Assembly: GCF_012927245.1 (NCBI RefSeq)
Contig: NZ_JABBGE010000003.1
Span: forward strand, 310,001 to 374,000
From: Streptomyces sp. R302
Lineage (GTDB): Bacteria > Actinomycetota > Actinomycetes > Streptomycetales > Streptomycetaceae
Direction of reading: 5' to 3'
Length of the DNA: 64,000 nt
The notes beneath the pieces are model-generated. The model ran no database searches and was not told the origin of the DNA. It saw only the letters and a list, made by a program, of their open reading frames with translations. Each line of letters opens with the position of its first letter. Position 1 is the stretch's first letter. Shown here piece by piece: positions 23,381-30,953 of the stretch. Position numbers and translations under genes: made by a program.

Positions 23381-25594
23381 TCAGGACACGCTGGTGAACT
23401 TGGTGCCCTCGCCCGCGTAGAGGTCGGTGTTCAGACGGGTGAAGGGTCGGGTGGCAGAGCCGTTCGACTTGTAGACGTACGTGCCGCCCGCCCCGTACGC
23501 GATCAGGTCCGGCCGTCCGTCGGCGTCGACGTCGCCGGCGCCGACGAGCTGGGAGAAGGCGCCCCAGCCGCCGCCGACCTGGATGCGGCCGGCGAAGGTG
23601 CCGTCGCCCTTGCCGAGGTAGAGCCAGAGGACGCCGTCCTTGTCACGGGCGACCAGGTCGCCGGCCGCGGCGCCGGCGATGTTGCCGACGGCGGTGAGCT
23701 GGTTGTAGACGCCCCAGCCGCCGCCGACCCGCACACGGGTGGCGAAGGGGCGGGCGCTGTCGCCCGTGCCCTTGTAGAACCACAGGACGCCGGAGGTGTC
23801 GGTGGCGAGGAGGTCGGAGCGTCCGTCGCCGTTGAGGTCCGAGCCGCCGGTGATCTTGTCGTAGGCCTGCCAGCCGCCGCCGACCTGGCGGCGGGCGGTG
23901 AAGGTGCCGTCGCCCTTGCCGAGGTAGTGCCACAGGACGCCGGACCCGTCGACGCCCACCAGGTCGCCGTGGGCGGCTCCGGCGATGTTCCCGACGGCCT
24001 CGATCTGCTTGTACGTGTTCCAGCCGGAGCCGATCCGGGTCCGCTGGGCGTTTTCGATCCGGTCGTTCACCGGCCGGTCCCGCAGGTCGTTCCGCCACAG
24101 CACACCGGCGGCGTCCCGGGCGAGGACGTCGGTGGAGCCGTTGTCGGTGAAGTCGTGCGGGTTGGCCGTGCGGGTGAGGGTCAGCTGCCGGGTGACCTGG
24201 TCGCCGCCGCCGGCCCCGTCGTTCGGCTCGGCCTCGGCGAGGACGGTGTAGGCGCCGTTCGGCGCGTCCACGCCTTCGAGGACGCCGTCCCAGGTGAAGG
24301 AGAACTTCTCGTCACCGGTCGGGGAGTGCACGTACTGCTGGTACCACTTGCCCGTGGCGTTGTGGGTGAGCGTGACCTTCAGGTAGGCGTCGGCGCGGGA
24401 CAGCGTCCAGCCCAGGGCCACCCGGCCGCCGCTCGCGTCGAGGTCCACCGTGGCGGGCACCTGGGACCCGAGGATCGCCACCGGCTCGCCGGCGACCTCG
24501 CTCGCCACCTTGGTGACGGTCGGGGTGCCGTCCTGCGCGGCCGCGATCCGGAACAGGCCCTTTCCGTCGGCGGCCCTCTCGCCCCGCATCACCAGGGTGC
24601 CGTCGCCGGCGGGCGCCGCGGAGGTCGCGCGGTCGGCGACGACCCGGGTCTCGCCGGTCTTCAGGTTGACGGCCTGCGCGGTGGTCCACGGCTTGCCGTG
24701 GACGAGCCACTCGCCGAGGAGACCGGCGTACGCCTCGCTGTCGCGGGCGCCCAGGACGGTCTTCTGTCGCGTCTTCGTCGCGCGGTCGACGGAGGTGACG
24801 TACAGGCCGTCGGCGCTGTTGTAGTCGACCCAGGCCACGTGCGAGTCGGAGAACTGCAGCGTGCTGAAGTCGTAGCCGGACTCGTCGGAGGCGTACGTCT
24901 CCGACGCCGTCCCGGCCGCCACGTCGACGAAGGCCCGCCCGCCGGTCCGCGCGTCCTGCGGGCCCGTCGCGTAGCCGACGAGCACCTTGCCGCCCTGGAC
25001 CCCGGAGGCGAGGAAGTCGGCGGCGTCCGCCGGCAGGCCCGTGACCTTGCGGCTGGCCGTTCCAGCGCCTTCCCTGGTCACGACGTGCAGTTCGGTCGTG
25101 CCGTCGGCCTTCGTGAGCTGCGCGAGGACGCTGGTCGGGCTCAGGACGGACACGTAGCGGCCGTTCAGCGGGCCGAGGTCGATCTCCACGGCCGGGGACG
25201 ACGGGTCGGCCATGTTCCGCAGGGTGACCGCGGTGAACTCGGCGGTCCAGCCCGCGTTGCCGAGGACGACCACGTCACCGCCGCCGATGCTCCAGCCCTC
25301 GGGCTCGCCGAGCGGGGTCGGGGCGCCGCCGTCGAACGGCGTCCACCGCAGCTGGCGGCTGCCGTCGTCCTCGAACGAGTAGGTGAGGAACCCGGAAGGC
25401 GCGACGCCGCCCATCTCGGCCGCCTCCGCGTAGCCGGGAAGCTCCGAGGCCTCCGCGGGCGCCTCGGCGACGGGACCCGCCGTCGCCGCTAAGGCGGCCG
25501 GCGCGGTGGCGAGCGTGCCGGCACCGAGGGCCGTGACGGCGAGGACCGCCGCGACGGCGGTGGCGAGGCGGGTGCTGGTGGTGTGGTGCTGCAA
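23381..25594 (-). CDS. Secreted propeller/FG-GAP repeat protein, array copy 3
   Basis: The protein has 737 residues from the TTG at 25594, with GGGGG upstream and the signal peptide STRLATAVAAVLAVTALGAG following. A GTG at 25627 lies within the leader stem-loop and is rejected. The propeller-like half runs to about residue 350. The Ig-like domain (GAYTVLAEAEPNDGAGG) follows. The five FG-GAP-like units alternate DFTDNGSTD, GNIAGAAHGD, DLNGDGRSD, GNIAGAAAGD and DVDADGRPD. Ca2+-loop type units are thus at positions 1, 3 and 5 only. It is a single-gene unit with its own shared promoter signal. It probably acts outside the membrane; the binding partner is unknown. Confidence 0.85.
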   Translation of the reverse strand: MQHHTTSTRLATAVAAVLAVTALGAGTLATAPAALAATAGPVAEAPAEASELPGYAEAAEMGGVAPSGFLTYSFEDDGSRQLRWTPFDGGAPTPLGEPEGWSIGGGDVVVLGNAGWTAEFTAVTLRNMADPSSPAVEIDLGPLNGRYVSVLSPTSVLAQLTKADGTTELHVVTREGAGTASRKVTGLPADAADFLASGVQGGKVLVGYATGPQDARTGGRAFVDVAAGTASETYASDESGYDFSTLQFSDSHVAWVDYNSADGLYVTSVDRATKTRQKTVLGARDSEAYAGLLGEWLVHGKPWTTAQAVNLKTGETRVVADRATSAAPAGDGTLVMRGERAADGKGLFRIAAAQDGTPTVTKVASEVAGEPVAILGSQVPATVDLDASGGRVALGWTLSRADAYLKVTLTHNATGKWYQQYVHSPTGDEKFSFTWDGVLEGVDAPNGAYTVLAEAEPNDGAGGGDQVTRQLTLTRTANPHDFTDNGSTDVLARDAAGVLWRNDLRDRPVNDRIENAQRTRIGSGWNTYKQIEAVGNIAGAAHGDLVGVDGSGVLWHYLGKGDGTFTARRQVGGGWQAYDKITGGSDLNGDGRSDLLATDTSGVLWFYKGTGDSARPFATRVRVGGGWGVYNQLTAVGNIAGAAAGDLVARDKDGVLWLYLGKGDGTFAGRIQVGGGWGAFSQLVGAGDVDADGRPDLIAYGAGGTYVYKSNGSATRPFTRLNTDLYAGEGTKFTSVS

Positions 25595-25612
25595 GGAAAC
25601 CCCCACGAGGAA

Positions 25613-25650
25613 GACCGGGCACGGCACGTACGGCAGTGCCGTGCCCGGTC
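25613..25650 (-). promoter_or_regulatory. Leader stem-loop of array copy 3
   Basis: GACCGGGCACGGCA and TGCCGTGCCCGGTC form a perfect 14-bp stem around a 10-nt loop, starting 1 bp after the predicted GTC -10 element. It is the longest stem of the set. Confidence 0.6.
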
Positions 25651-25651
25651 A

Positions 25652-25681
25652 GACTCGCGAGGAGATCAAGGGGTTGTACGG
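25652..25681 (-). promoter_or_regulatory. Shared ECF-like promoter signal, copy 3
   Basis: Minus-strand CCGTACAACC, 17 nt, then GTC in a CGCGAGTC context. It starts 2 bp after the end of copy 2, so the promoter occupies almost the whole intergenic gap with the leader stem. Confidence 0.6.
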
Positions 25682-25682
25682 G

Positions 25683-27479
25683 TCATGCCAGGTGGTTGTA
25701 GGCGGCCCCGGCATGGACGTCCGTGAGGACGCGCGTGCGGAAGGGCCGCCGCCAGTCGCCGGTGCCGGAATACAGGTAGACCCGCTTGGTGACGGGGTCG
25801 TGGGCGAGGAGGTCGTTCCTGCCGTCGTGGTCGACGTCCCCCGCGCCGGTGATCTGGCCGTAGACCTGCCAGCCCCCGCCGATGGGCTTGCGGGCGGTGA
25901 AGGTGCCGTCGCCCTTGCCGAGGTAGAGCCACAGCATGCCCGAGGCGTCGCGGGCGACGAGGTCGGCGCCGGAGGCGCCGCCGACGTTCCCGACGGCGGT
26001 GAGCTGGTTGTAGATGCCCCAGCCGGTGCCGATCTGCTTGCGGGGCTTGTAGGGGGCGTCCACCAGCCCGCTGCTGCCGTAGAAGAAGAGCCGGCCGGCC
26101 GTGTCGACGGCGACGAGGTCGTCGCCGTTGTCCTCGTTCAGGTCCTTGCCGCCGGCGAGCTTGGTGTACGTCTGCCAGCCGCCTCCGACCTTCGTGCGGG
26201 GGTGGAATCCGCCCTTGCCGTCGGCCTTGTGCAGCCAGAGGACGCCGGCCGCGTCCCGCGTGACGACGTCCGCGAAGAGACCGGCCCCGATGGGGTCGCC
26301 GACGGCCTCGATCTTGTTGTAGGCCCCCCAGCCGCCGCTGACGGCCTTCCGGCCCCGCCCGTCCCCGGCGCTGTCCCGCCACAGGGTCCCCGAGGCGTCC
26401 CGGCCGAGCAGGTCCGGGTAGCCGTCGGCGTCGACGTCGTGGACGAACGCGGCGGCGGAGGCGCTCCGCGCCAGGAGCGCCACGACGGGCCTGCCGAGCC
26501 GGTCGAGCGTGACGCGGTGGACACCGGTCGTTCCGGCCCGGCTGCCCTGGACGACGACCGCCGTGCCGTCGGGAGCGGTGAGCACGGTGTCCGCGCGCTG
26601 GAAGAGGGTGATCGTCTCGCCCGTCTTCAGGTGCCGGGCCGAGGTCCCGTACAGGACCCAGTCGCCGAGCAGGCCGAGCGGGAGGGAGGCGGCCGTGGAG
26701 GCCACGGGGACGAAGGTGTCCGCCTTGGTGGCGCGGTCACGGACCACGACGCGGCGCGGGGTGGTGGCGGTGGCCGGCTCGGTCCAGGCGACCCGGGCCG
26801 CCGAGACGGCCGCCACGTCCGGGTACGTCTCCGTGACGGTCGCGGTGGCCAGATCGACGAGCCCGACCCCTGCCTTCCCGGCGTCGTTCCAGTAGGTGAG
26901 CAGTCCGTGCGCGGAGGTGGCCGGGCGGACCACGCCGTAACGGTCTCCCTCGGGCAGCCCCGTGATCTGGCGGGGAGCGGCGTCCTTCGTGTCGAGCCAC
27001 ACCCGGTCCCGCGCGTCCCGCAGGGCGATGGCGGAACCGGCGCTGCCCGAGAACAGGGCGTCCAGGCTGCCGGGCAGCTGCTCCGAGTCGAAGGATTCCC
27101 CCGTCGCCATGTTCCGGACCGACCCGTTGTACCCGTCCGTCGAGTGGATCAGCGCGTCGCCGGAGGTCTCGGTGTTCCCGCCGTAGGGCCAGTAGGTGAA
27201 GTCGCGGTGGCTGCCGCCCGCGTACGGGATCCAGCGGAGGGTCTCGAAGTCGTCGTAGGGCCCGACGCGGACGAAGAAGCCCTGCGTCCCCGCGCCGCGC
27301 AAGGTGGTGCCGGGGGTGAGCGAGCGGACGGGCCCCACCTCGGCCGACCCGGCCGTCGTGGTCGCGGCCGAGGCCGTCGGCACGGCGAGCGCGCCGGCCC
27401 CGACGGTCAGCGCCAGTACGGCGGCGACGGCGGCGGCGAGACGGGCGGGGCGGTCGGTGGCGGTGCTGCGGTACTGCAA
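25683..27479 (-). CDS. Secreted propeller/FG-GAP repeat protein, array copy 2 (lacks Ig-like module)
   Basis: At 598 residues this is about 125-150 shorter than the other copies. The TTG start has GGGGGG upstream and a signal peptide (RLAAAVAAVLALTVGAGALAVPTASA). The propeller-like half is intact. After VVALLARSASAA it passes directly into the first FG-GAP-like unit (DVDADGYPDLLGRDASG), so the Ig-like domain present in all six paralogues is absent. Five FG-GAP-like units remain, with the same alternation of loop types. The reading frame is clean, so this is a viable deletion variant and not a pseudogene. It has its own shared promoter signal. Confidence 0.85.
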   Translation of the reverse strand: MQYRSTATDRPARLAAAVAAVLALTVGAGALAVPTASAATTTAGSAEVGPVRSLTPGTTLRGAGTQGFFVRVGPYDDFETLRWIPYAGGSHRDFTYWPYGGNTETSGDALIHSTDGYNGSVRNMATGESFDSEQLPGSLDALFSGSAGSAIALRDARDRVWLDTKDAAPRQITGLPEGDRYGVVRPATSAHGLLTYWNDAGKAGVGLVDLATATVTETYPDVAAVSAARVAWTEPATATTPRRVVVRDRATKADTFVPVASTAASLPLGLLGDWVLYGTSARHLKTGETITLFQRADTVLTAPDGTAVVVQGSRAGTTGVHRVTLDRLGRPVVALLARSASAAAFVHDVDADGYPDLLGRDASGTLWRDSAGDGRGRKAVSGGWGAYNKIEAVGDPIGAGLFADVVTRDAAGVLWLHKADGKGGFHPRTKVGGGWQTYTKLAGGKDLNEDNGDDLVAVDTAGRLFFYGSSGLVDAPYKPRKQIGTGWGIYNQLTAVGNVGGASGADLVARDASGMLWLYLGKGDGTFTARKPIGGGWQVYGQITGAGDVDHDGRNDLLAHDPVTKRVYLYSGTGDWRRPFRTRVLTDVHAGAAYNHLA

Positions 27480-27500
27480 GGGAGCCCCCCGAGAAGGAAA

Positions 27501-27529
27501 GACCGGACACGGACGTGCCGTGTCCGGTC
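27501..27529 (-). promoter_or_regulatory. Leader stem-loop of array copy 2
   Basis: GACCGGACACGG and CCGTGTCCGGTC form a perfect 12-bp stem with a 5-nt loop. On the minus strand TTTCCTTC follows, so it could alternatively end read-through from copy 1. Confidence 0.6.
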
Positions 27530-27530
27530 G

Positions 27531-27560
27531 GACCCGTCAGAGAGGCGAAGGGTTGTACGG
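27531..27560 (-). promoter_or_regulatory. Shared ECF-like promoter signal, copy 2
   Basis: Minus-strand CCGTACAACC, 17 nt, then GTC. The context before GTC is GACGG, the only copy that deviates from CGNGA. Confidence 0.6.
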
Positions 27561-27571
27561 GGACCGGAAGG

Positions 27572-29782
27572 TCAGCCGTTCAGGTCGGACTCCGCGCCCT
27601 TGAAGAGGGTGGTCGCCGCGCGGGTCAGCTTGAGCGGGGTGTACCGCTTCCCCGTGCCCGTGAAGACATAGGTGGTCCTGGTGGCCGGTTCGACGGCGAG
27701 CAGGTCGTTCTTCTTGTCGCCGTCGTAGTCGCCGGCGCCGATCAGCTCGGAGTAGCGGCCGAAGCCGCCGCCGATGCGGGTGCGTCCGGTGAAGGTGCCG
27801 TCGCCCTTGCCGAGGTACATCCACAGGACGCCGTCCTTGTCGCGGGCGAGGAGGTCGCCGGGTGCGGCGCCCGCGATGTTGCCCGTGCCGACGAGCTGGT
27901 CGTAGACGCCCCAGCCGGAACCGATCCTCACGCGGGTGGCGAAGGGCCGGGTGGCGTTGCCGGTGGACCTGTAGAGCCACAGGACGCCGGTCCTGTCGGC
28001 GGCGATCAGGTCGGCACGGCCGTCGCCCGTGTAGTCGGAGCCGCCGGAGAGCGTGTCGTACACCTGCCAGCCGCCACCCACCTGGGTCCGGGCCTCGAAC
28101 CCGCCACGGCCGTTGCCCCGGTAGAGGTAGAGGACGCCGTTCCGGTCGCGGGCGACGAGGTCGGCGTGGCTGGACCCCGCCAGGTCGCCGGTGGCCTCGA
28201 TCCGGTCGTAGACCTGCCAGCCGCCGCCGATCCGGACCTCCGGGGCGCCCAGCGAGCCGTAACCGCTGTCCGACCGGAGGACGCCGGAGGCGTCGCGGGC
28301 GAGCAGGTCGGGTGAGCCGTTGTCGTCGAAGTCGTGCGGCTTCGCGGAGCGCGTGACGCGGAACGAGCCGGACCTCTTCAGGGCGGGACCCAGCCCGGCC
28401 AGGGACTCGGCGGTCATCTCCCAGGTGTAGTCGCCGTTGTACGCCGCGATCCGTCCGGCCGAGCCGTCGGCATGGGGGGCGTCCAGGGTGGCGTACCACG
28501 GACTGCCGTAGGGGAAGCCTGCGGAGTAGTCCTGCCACCACCTGTCGTACACGTCGAAGGCGCCCTCGGACCGGGTGTAGGTCATCCCGGTCCGGGTGTG
28601 CTTCAGGACGAGCGTGTACTTCGTGCTGGTGTGGTTGAGGTTGAAGGTGAACTCCGGGGCCCGGACCGTGTCGAGGTCGACCGTGCCCGTGGGCACGGTG
28701 GCCGGGCTCATCTCCGCGGTCTCGACCGTCGTGTACGAGCCGATGAGGGTCGCGGCCGGACGGCCGTCCTCGCCGAGCGTGATGCGGGCAGCGCCGAAGC
28801 CGCTGCCCAGGTTGCCGCCGCCGGCGAGCAGGGCGTCCGTGCCGTCCGGGACGGGGGCGCCGGAGATGCGGTCGAGCAGCGGGCCGGTCGTGGCTCCGGT
28901 GGTGAGGTGCGTGGCGAGCAGCGTGCTCCGCGTCGTGGAGCCGGTGGTGTACCGCCCGACGTGGACCAGCCAGTCGCCGAGCAGCCTGGGCCCCCACGCG
29001 TACGTGCCGAGCTCGATCCTGCGCAGTTCGCCGGTGGTGCGGTCCCGGACGACCGCCGTGCCCACCTTGGTCGTGTCGTTCCGCTCGGACCAGGTGACCC
29101 ACCGCGCGTTCACGCTGATGTCCGTGGGGAGGGTGGGCATGTCCCGGAACGTCTCCGCGCCGGGCGTCGCGAACGTCTCCGTGATCGTGGCCGAGGCCAG
29201 GTCCACCAAGGCATGGTACTGCTTCTTGTCGGCGCCGATGAAGCCGAGGACGGCTTCCTTGTCGGTGCCCGGACGGACGGCGATCTCCGTCCCTCCGGAC
29301 GGGAAGCCGCTCACCGGGCGGGGCTCCCCGTCGGGGCCGTACATGGTCAGCGTGTCCTCCTCGCGGTCGGTCGTGAAGACGTAGCCCCCGGCGATCCCGA
29401 TCTTGTAGGCCGAGGAGGGGACCTCGAGCGTGGCGCCGGTGGCCATGTTCCTCACCTTGCCGCCGGTGGTCGACGAGATGTACAGGTCACCGCCGACGCC
29501 GTGGGGGGTGCCGAGGGACTCCGTCCTGCCGGTCGCGTAGCTCGTCCAGAACATGGCGTCGGGGTTGTGCGAGAAGTACGAGAAGAAGCCCGTGCTACCC
29601 CCGGCGAAGGGCTCGGTGTGCGGGTACATCGTGGCGATGCTTCCCTCCGCGGCGGCCGCCGCGGAGGGGCCGTCCGCCGCGACGGCCGACGGGGCGGTCA
29701 GGGCGCCCGCGCCGAGCGTGACGGCGAGGACGGCGGCGACGGACGCGGCGAGGTGCCGGCGCCGGGTACGGGCGAAAAGCAA
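27572..29782 (-). CDS. Secreted propeller/FG-GAP repeat protein, array copy 1
   Basis: The protein has 736 residues. GGAGGA lies upstream of the TTG start and a signal peptide follows (RRRHLAASVAAVLAVTLGAG, cleavage near AVA-AD, about 34). The propeller-like half extends to about residue 340. The Ig-like domain (GDYTWEMTAESLAGLGPAL) follows, then five FG-GAP-like units, of which 1, 3 and 5 have DxDxxG loops (DFDDNGSPD, DYTGDGRAD, DYDGDKKND). Its last 100 residues are close to those of copy 4. It is the first gene of the array in the direction of transcription and has its own shared promoter signal. The function is unknown; extracellular binding is inferred. Confidence 0.85.
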   Translation of the reverse strand: MLFARTRRRHLAASVAAVLAVTLGAGALTAPSAVAADGPSAAAAAEGSIATMYPHTEPFAGGSTGFFSYFSHNPDAMFWTSYATGRTESLGTPHGVGGDLYISSTTGGKVRNMATGATLEVPSSAYKIGIAGGYVFTTDREEDTLTMYGPDGEPRPVSGFPSGGTEIAVRPGTDKEAVLGFIGADKKQYHALVDLASATITETFATPGAETFRDMPTLPTDISVNARWVTWSERNDTTKVGTAVVRDRTTGELRRIELGTYAWGPRLLGDWLVHVGRYTTGSTTRSTLLATHLTTGATTGPLLDRISGAPVPDGTDALLAGGGNLGSGFGAARITLGEDGRPAATLIGSYTTVETAEMSPATVPTGTVDLDTVRAPEFTFNLNHTSTKYTLVLKHTRTGMTYTRSEGAFDVYDRWWQDYSAGFPYGSPWYATLDAPHADGSAGRIAAYNGDYTWEMTAESLAGLGPALKRSGSFRVTRSAKPHDFDDNGSPDLLARDASGVLRSDSGYGSLGAPEVRIGGGWQVYDRIEATGDLAGSSHADLVARDRNGVLYLYRGNGRGGFEARTQVGGGWQVYDTLSGGSDYTGDGRADLIAADRTGVLWLYRSTGNATRPFATRVRIGSGWGVYDQLVGTGNIAGAAPGDLLARDKDGVLWMYLGKGDGTFTGRTRIGGGFGRYSELIGAGDYDGDKKNDLLAVEPATRTTYVFTGTGKRYTPLKLTRAATTLFKGAESDLNG

Positions 29783-29806
29783 GGGTCCTCCAGGAGCGAA
29801 CCGTTA

Positions 29807-29824
29807 CTCGCACAGAGGTGCGAG
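29807..29824 (-). promoter_or_regulatory. Leader stem-loop of array copy 1
   Basis: CTCGCAC and GTGCGAG form a perfect 7-bp stem with an AGAG loop. It starts 10 bp after the predicted -10 element and ends 24 bp before the TTG start. It is the shortest stem of the five. Confidence 0.55.
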
Positions 29825-29834
29825 ACGTGGGGTG

Positions 29835-29864
29835 GACTCCCGGTGAACGCAAAGGGTTGTACGG
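29835..29864 (-). promoter_or_regulatory. Shared ECF-like promoter signal, copy 1
   Basis: Minus-strand CCGTACAACC, 17 nt, then GTC in a CGGGAGTC context, 53 bp upstream of the TTG start. Confidence 0.6.
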
Positions 29865-29890
29865 ATCCGGCCGCGATCTTCACACGGGCC

Positions 29891-30415
29891 TTACGCCCGC
29901 CGCTCCACCACCCGCCGCTCCACCACCCCCCGCACGTACCCCGCCTGCCCCGCGTGCTGGAGGTCCTCCGCGATCACCGAGACGAGCCGGACGCCGAGGG
30001 TCACCGGCGGGTCCCAGGAGGTGTCGACGACCCGGTCCAGGTCCGCGTTCGTGACCGGGGCCAGCAGCGAGGCCGTCCGGTCGTGGACGGCGTCGTGGTA
30101 GCCGAGCAGCAGCGCCGCCGGTGCCCGTACGGCTCCGACCTGCGCGGACGTATGGCCGTAACCGGTCGCGGACGGCGGGAACGGCAGGCCGAAGCGGTCC
30201 CGCCAGCCGTCGGAGCGCCACAGCTGCTCCGTCCCGAAGGCGCCCGCCAGGTGGTCGTCCTGGATGCGGGTGAGGTGCCAGACGAGCCAGGCGATCGAGT
30301 TGGCGTCCGGGTCGATCCGGGCGGCGAGGTCGTCCTCGCCGAGGCCCTTCACGGCCTCGTGGACGGCCTCCCGGATCCTGCCGAAGGAGTCGAGCAGCAG
30401 ACCGGCACTGTTCAT
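29891..30415 (-). CDS. DinB-like / DUF664 (mycothiol-dependent enzyme family) protein
   Basis: This 174-residue protein is a helical bundle. Histidines are placed as in the DinB metal triad: one pair in LVWHLTRIQDDHLAG (about 51-65) and one in EDLQHAGQAGYVRG near residue 150. DUF664 proteins in actinomycetes act as metal-dependent thiol (mycothiol or bacillithiol) transferases. The reaction here is not predictable. The ATG overlaps the stop of the DUF1992 gene (TGATG), showing coupling. The C-terminus repeats VERRVVERRA. Confidence 0.8.
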   Translation of the reverse strand: MNSAGLLLDSFGRIREAVHEAVKGLGEDDLAARIDPDANSIAWLVWHLTRIQDDHLAGAFGTEQLWRSDGWRDRFGLPFPPSATGYGHTSAQVGAVRAPAALLLGYHDAVHDRTASLLAPVTNADLDRVVDTSWDPPVTLGVRLVSVIAEDLQHAGQAGYVRGVVERRVVERRA

Positions 30416-30825
30416 CACGCCCCCTTGGGGTCGCGCGCCTCCCGCCACCGGGCCAGCTCCGCCTCGACGTCGAAGGGCGTCAGGCGGAGCGGCGGTCCGG
30501 CCGGCGGGCGGCGCAGGGCTTCCGCGATCTTGGTGTTGATCTCGCCGAGGATCCGGCGGACCTGGCTCTCCGAGACGGCCGCCGCGACCGCCTCGGCCGC
30601 GTCCTCGGCCTCCTTGCGCAGCCGGAGGGCGGGCGGCAGCACCGCCATGCCCTCGCGGTGCATCTTCTGCTTGACCCACCACAGCTCGTCGTAGGGCGCG
30701 GCGTCGTCGGGGAGGGGCTTGCCGAAGCCGGAGAGGCGGCGGAACTCGCCGCGCTCCGCCGCCTCCCGGATCTGCTTGTCGACGAAGGACTCGAAACTGA
30801 CACCGGGCGGTTTCCGTTCGGTCAT
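30415..30825 (-). CDS. DUF1992 (DnaJ-homologue-like) domain protein
   Basis: The 136-residue protein has the DUF1992 signature near the N-terminus: FESFVDKQIREAAERGEFRRLSGFGKPLP (10-38), followed by DELWWVKQKMHREG. Such proteins are small, cytoplasmic and of unknown function. The start ATG opens the conserved domain at the usual distance. It is translationally coupled to the DinB-like gene. Confidence 0.85.
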   Translation of the reverse strand: MTERKPPGVSFESFVDKQIREAAERGEFRRLSGFGKPLPDDAAPYDELWWVKQKMHREGMAVLPPALRLRKEAEDAAEAVAAAVSESQVRRILGEINTKIAEALRRPPAGPPLRLTPFDVEAELARWREARDPKGA

Positions 30826-30953
30826 GTGTCCAGCGTACGTATCGGGGCCGGGTCGCATGTGGTGAACGCCGTCTACTGGGTCCGCCGGTCTTCCGGCACT
30901 CTGTGGTCGGTCAACGCGCGTAAACCCTTGCCCCCTCACGTCCCGGAGGACGC

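Noticed and set aside
25595..25627. GTG-initiated N-terminal extension of array copy 3
   Set aside because: It lies within the leader stem-loop, has no ribosome-binding site, and adds residues before an otherwise ideal signal peptide.
14338..29400. Very long open frames on the plus strand opposite the FG-GAP array
   Set aside because: They mirror the GC-rich third positions of the minus-strand genes, encode low-complexity Gly/Val/Ala-rich protein and lack ribosome-binding sites or domains.
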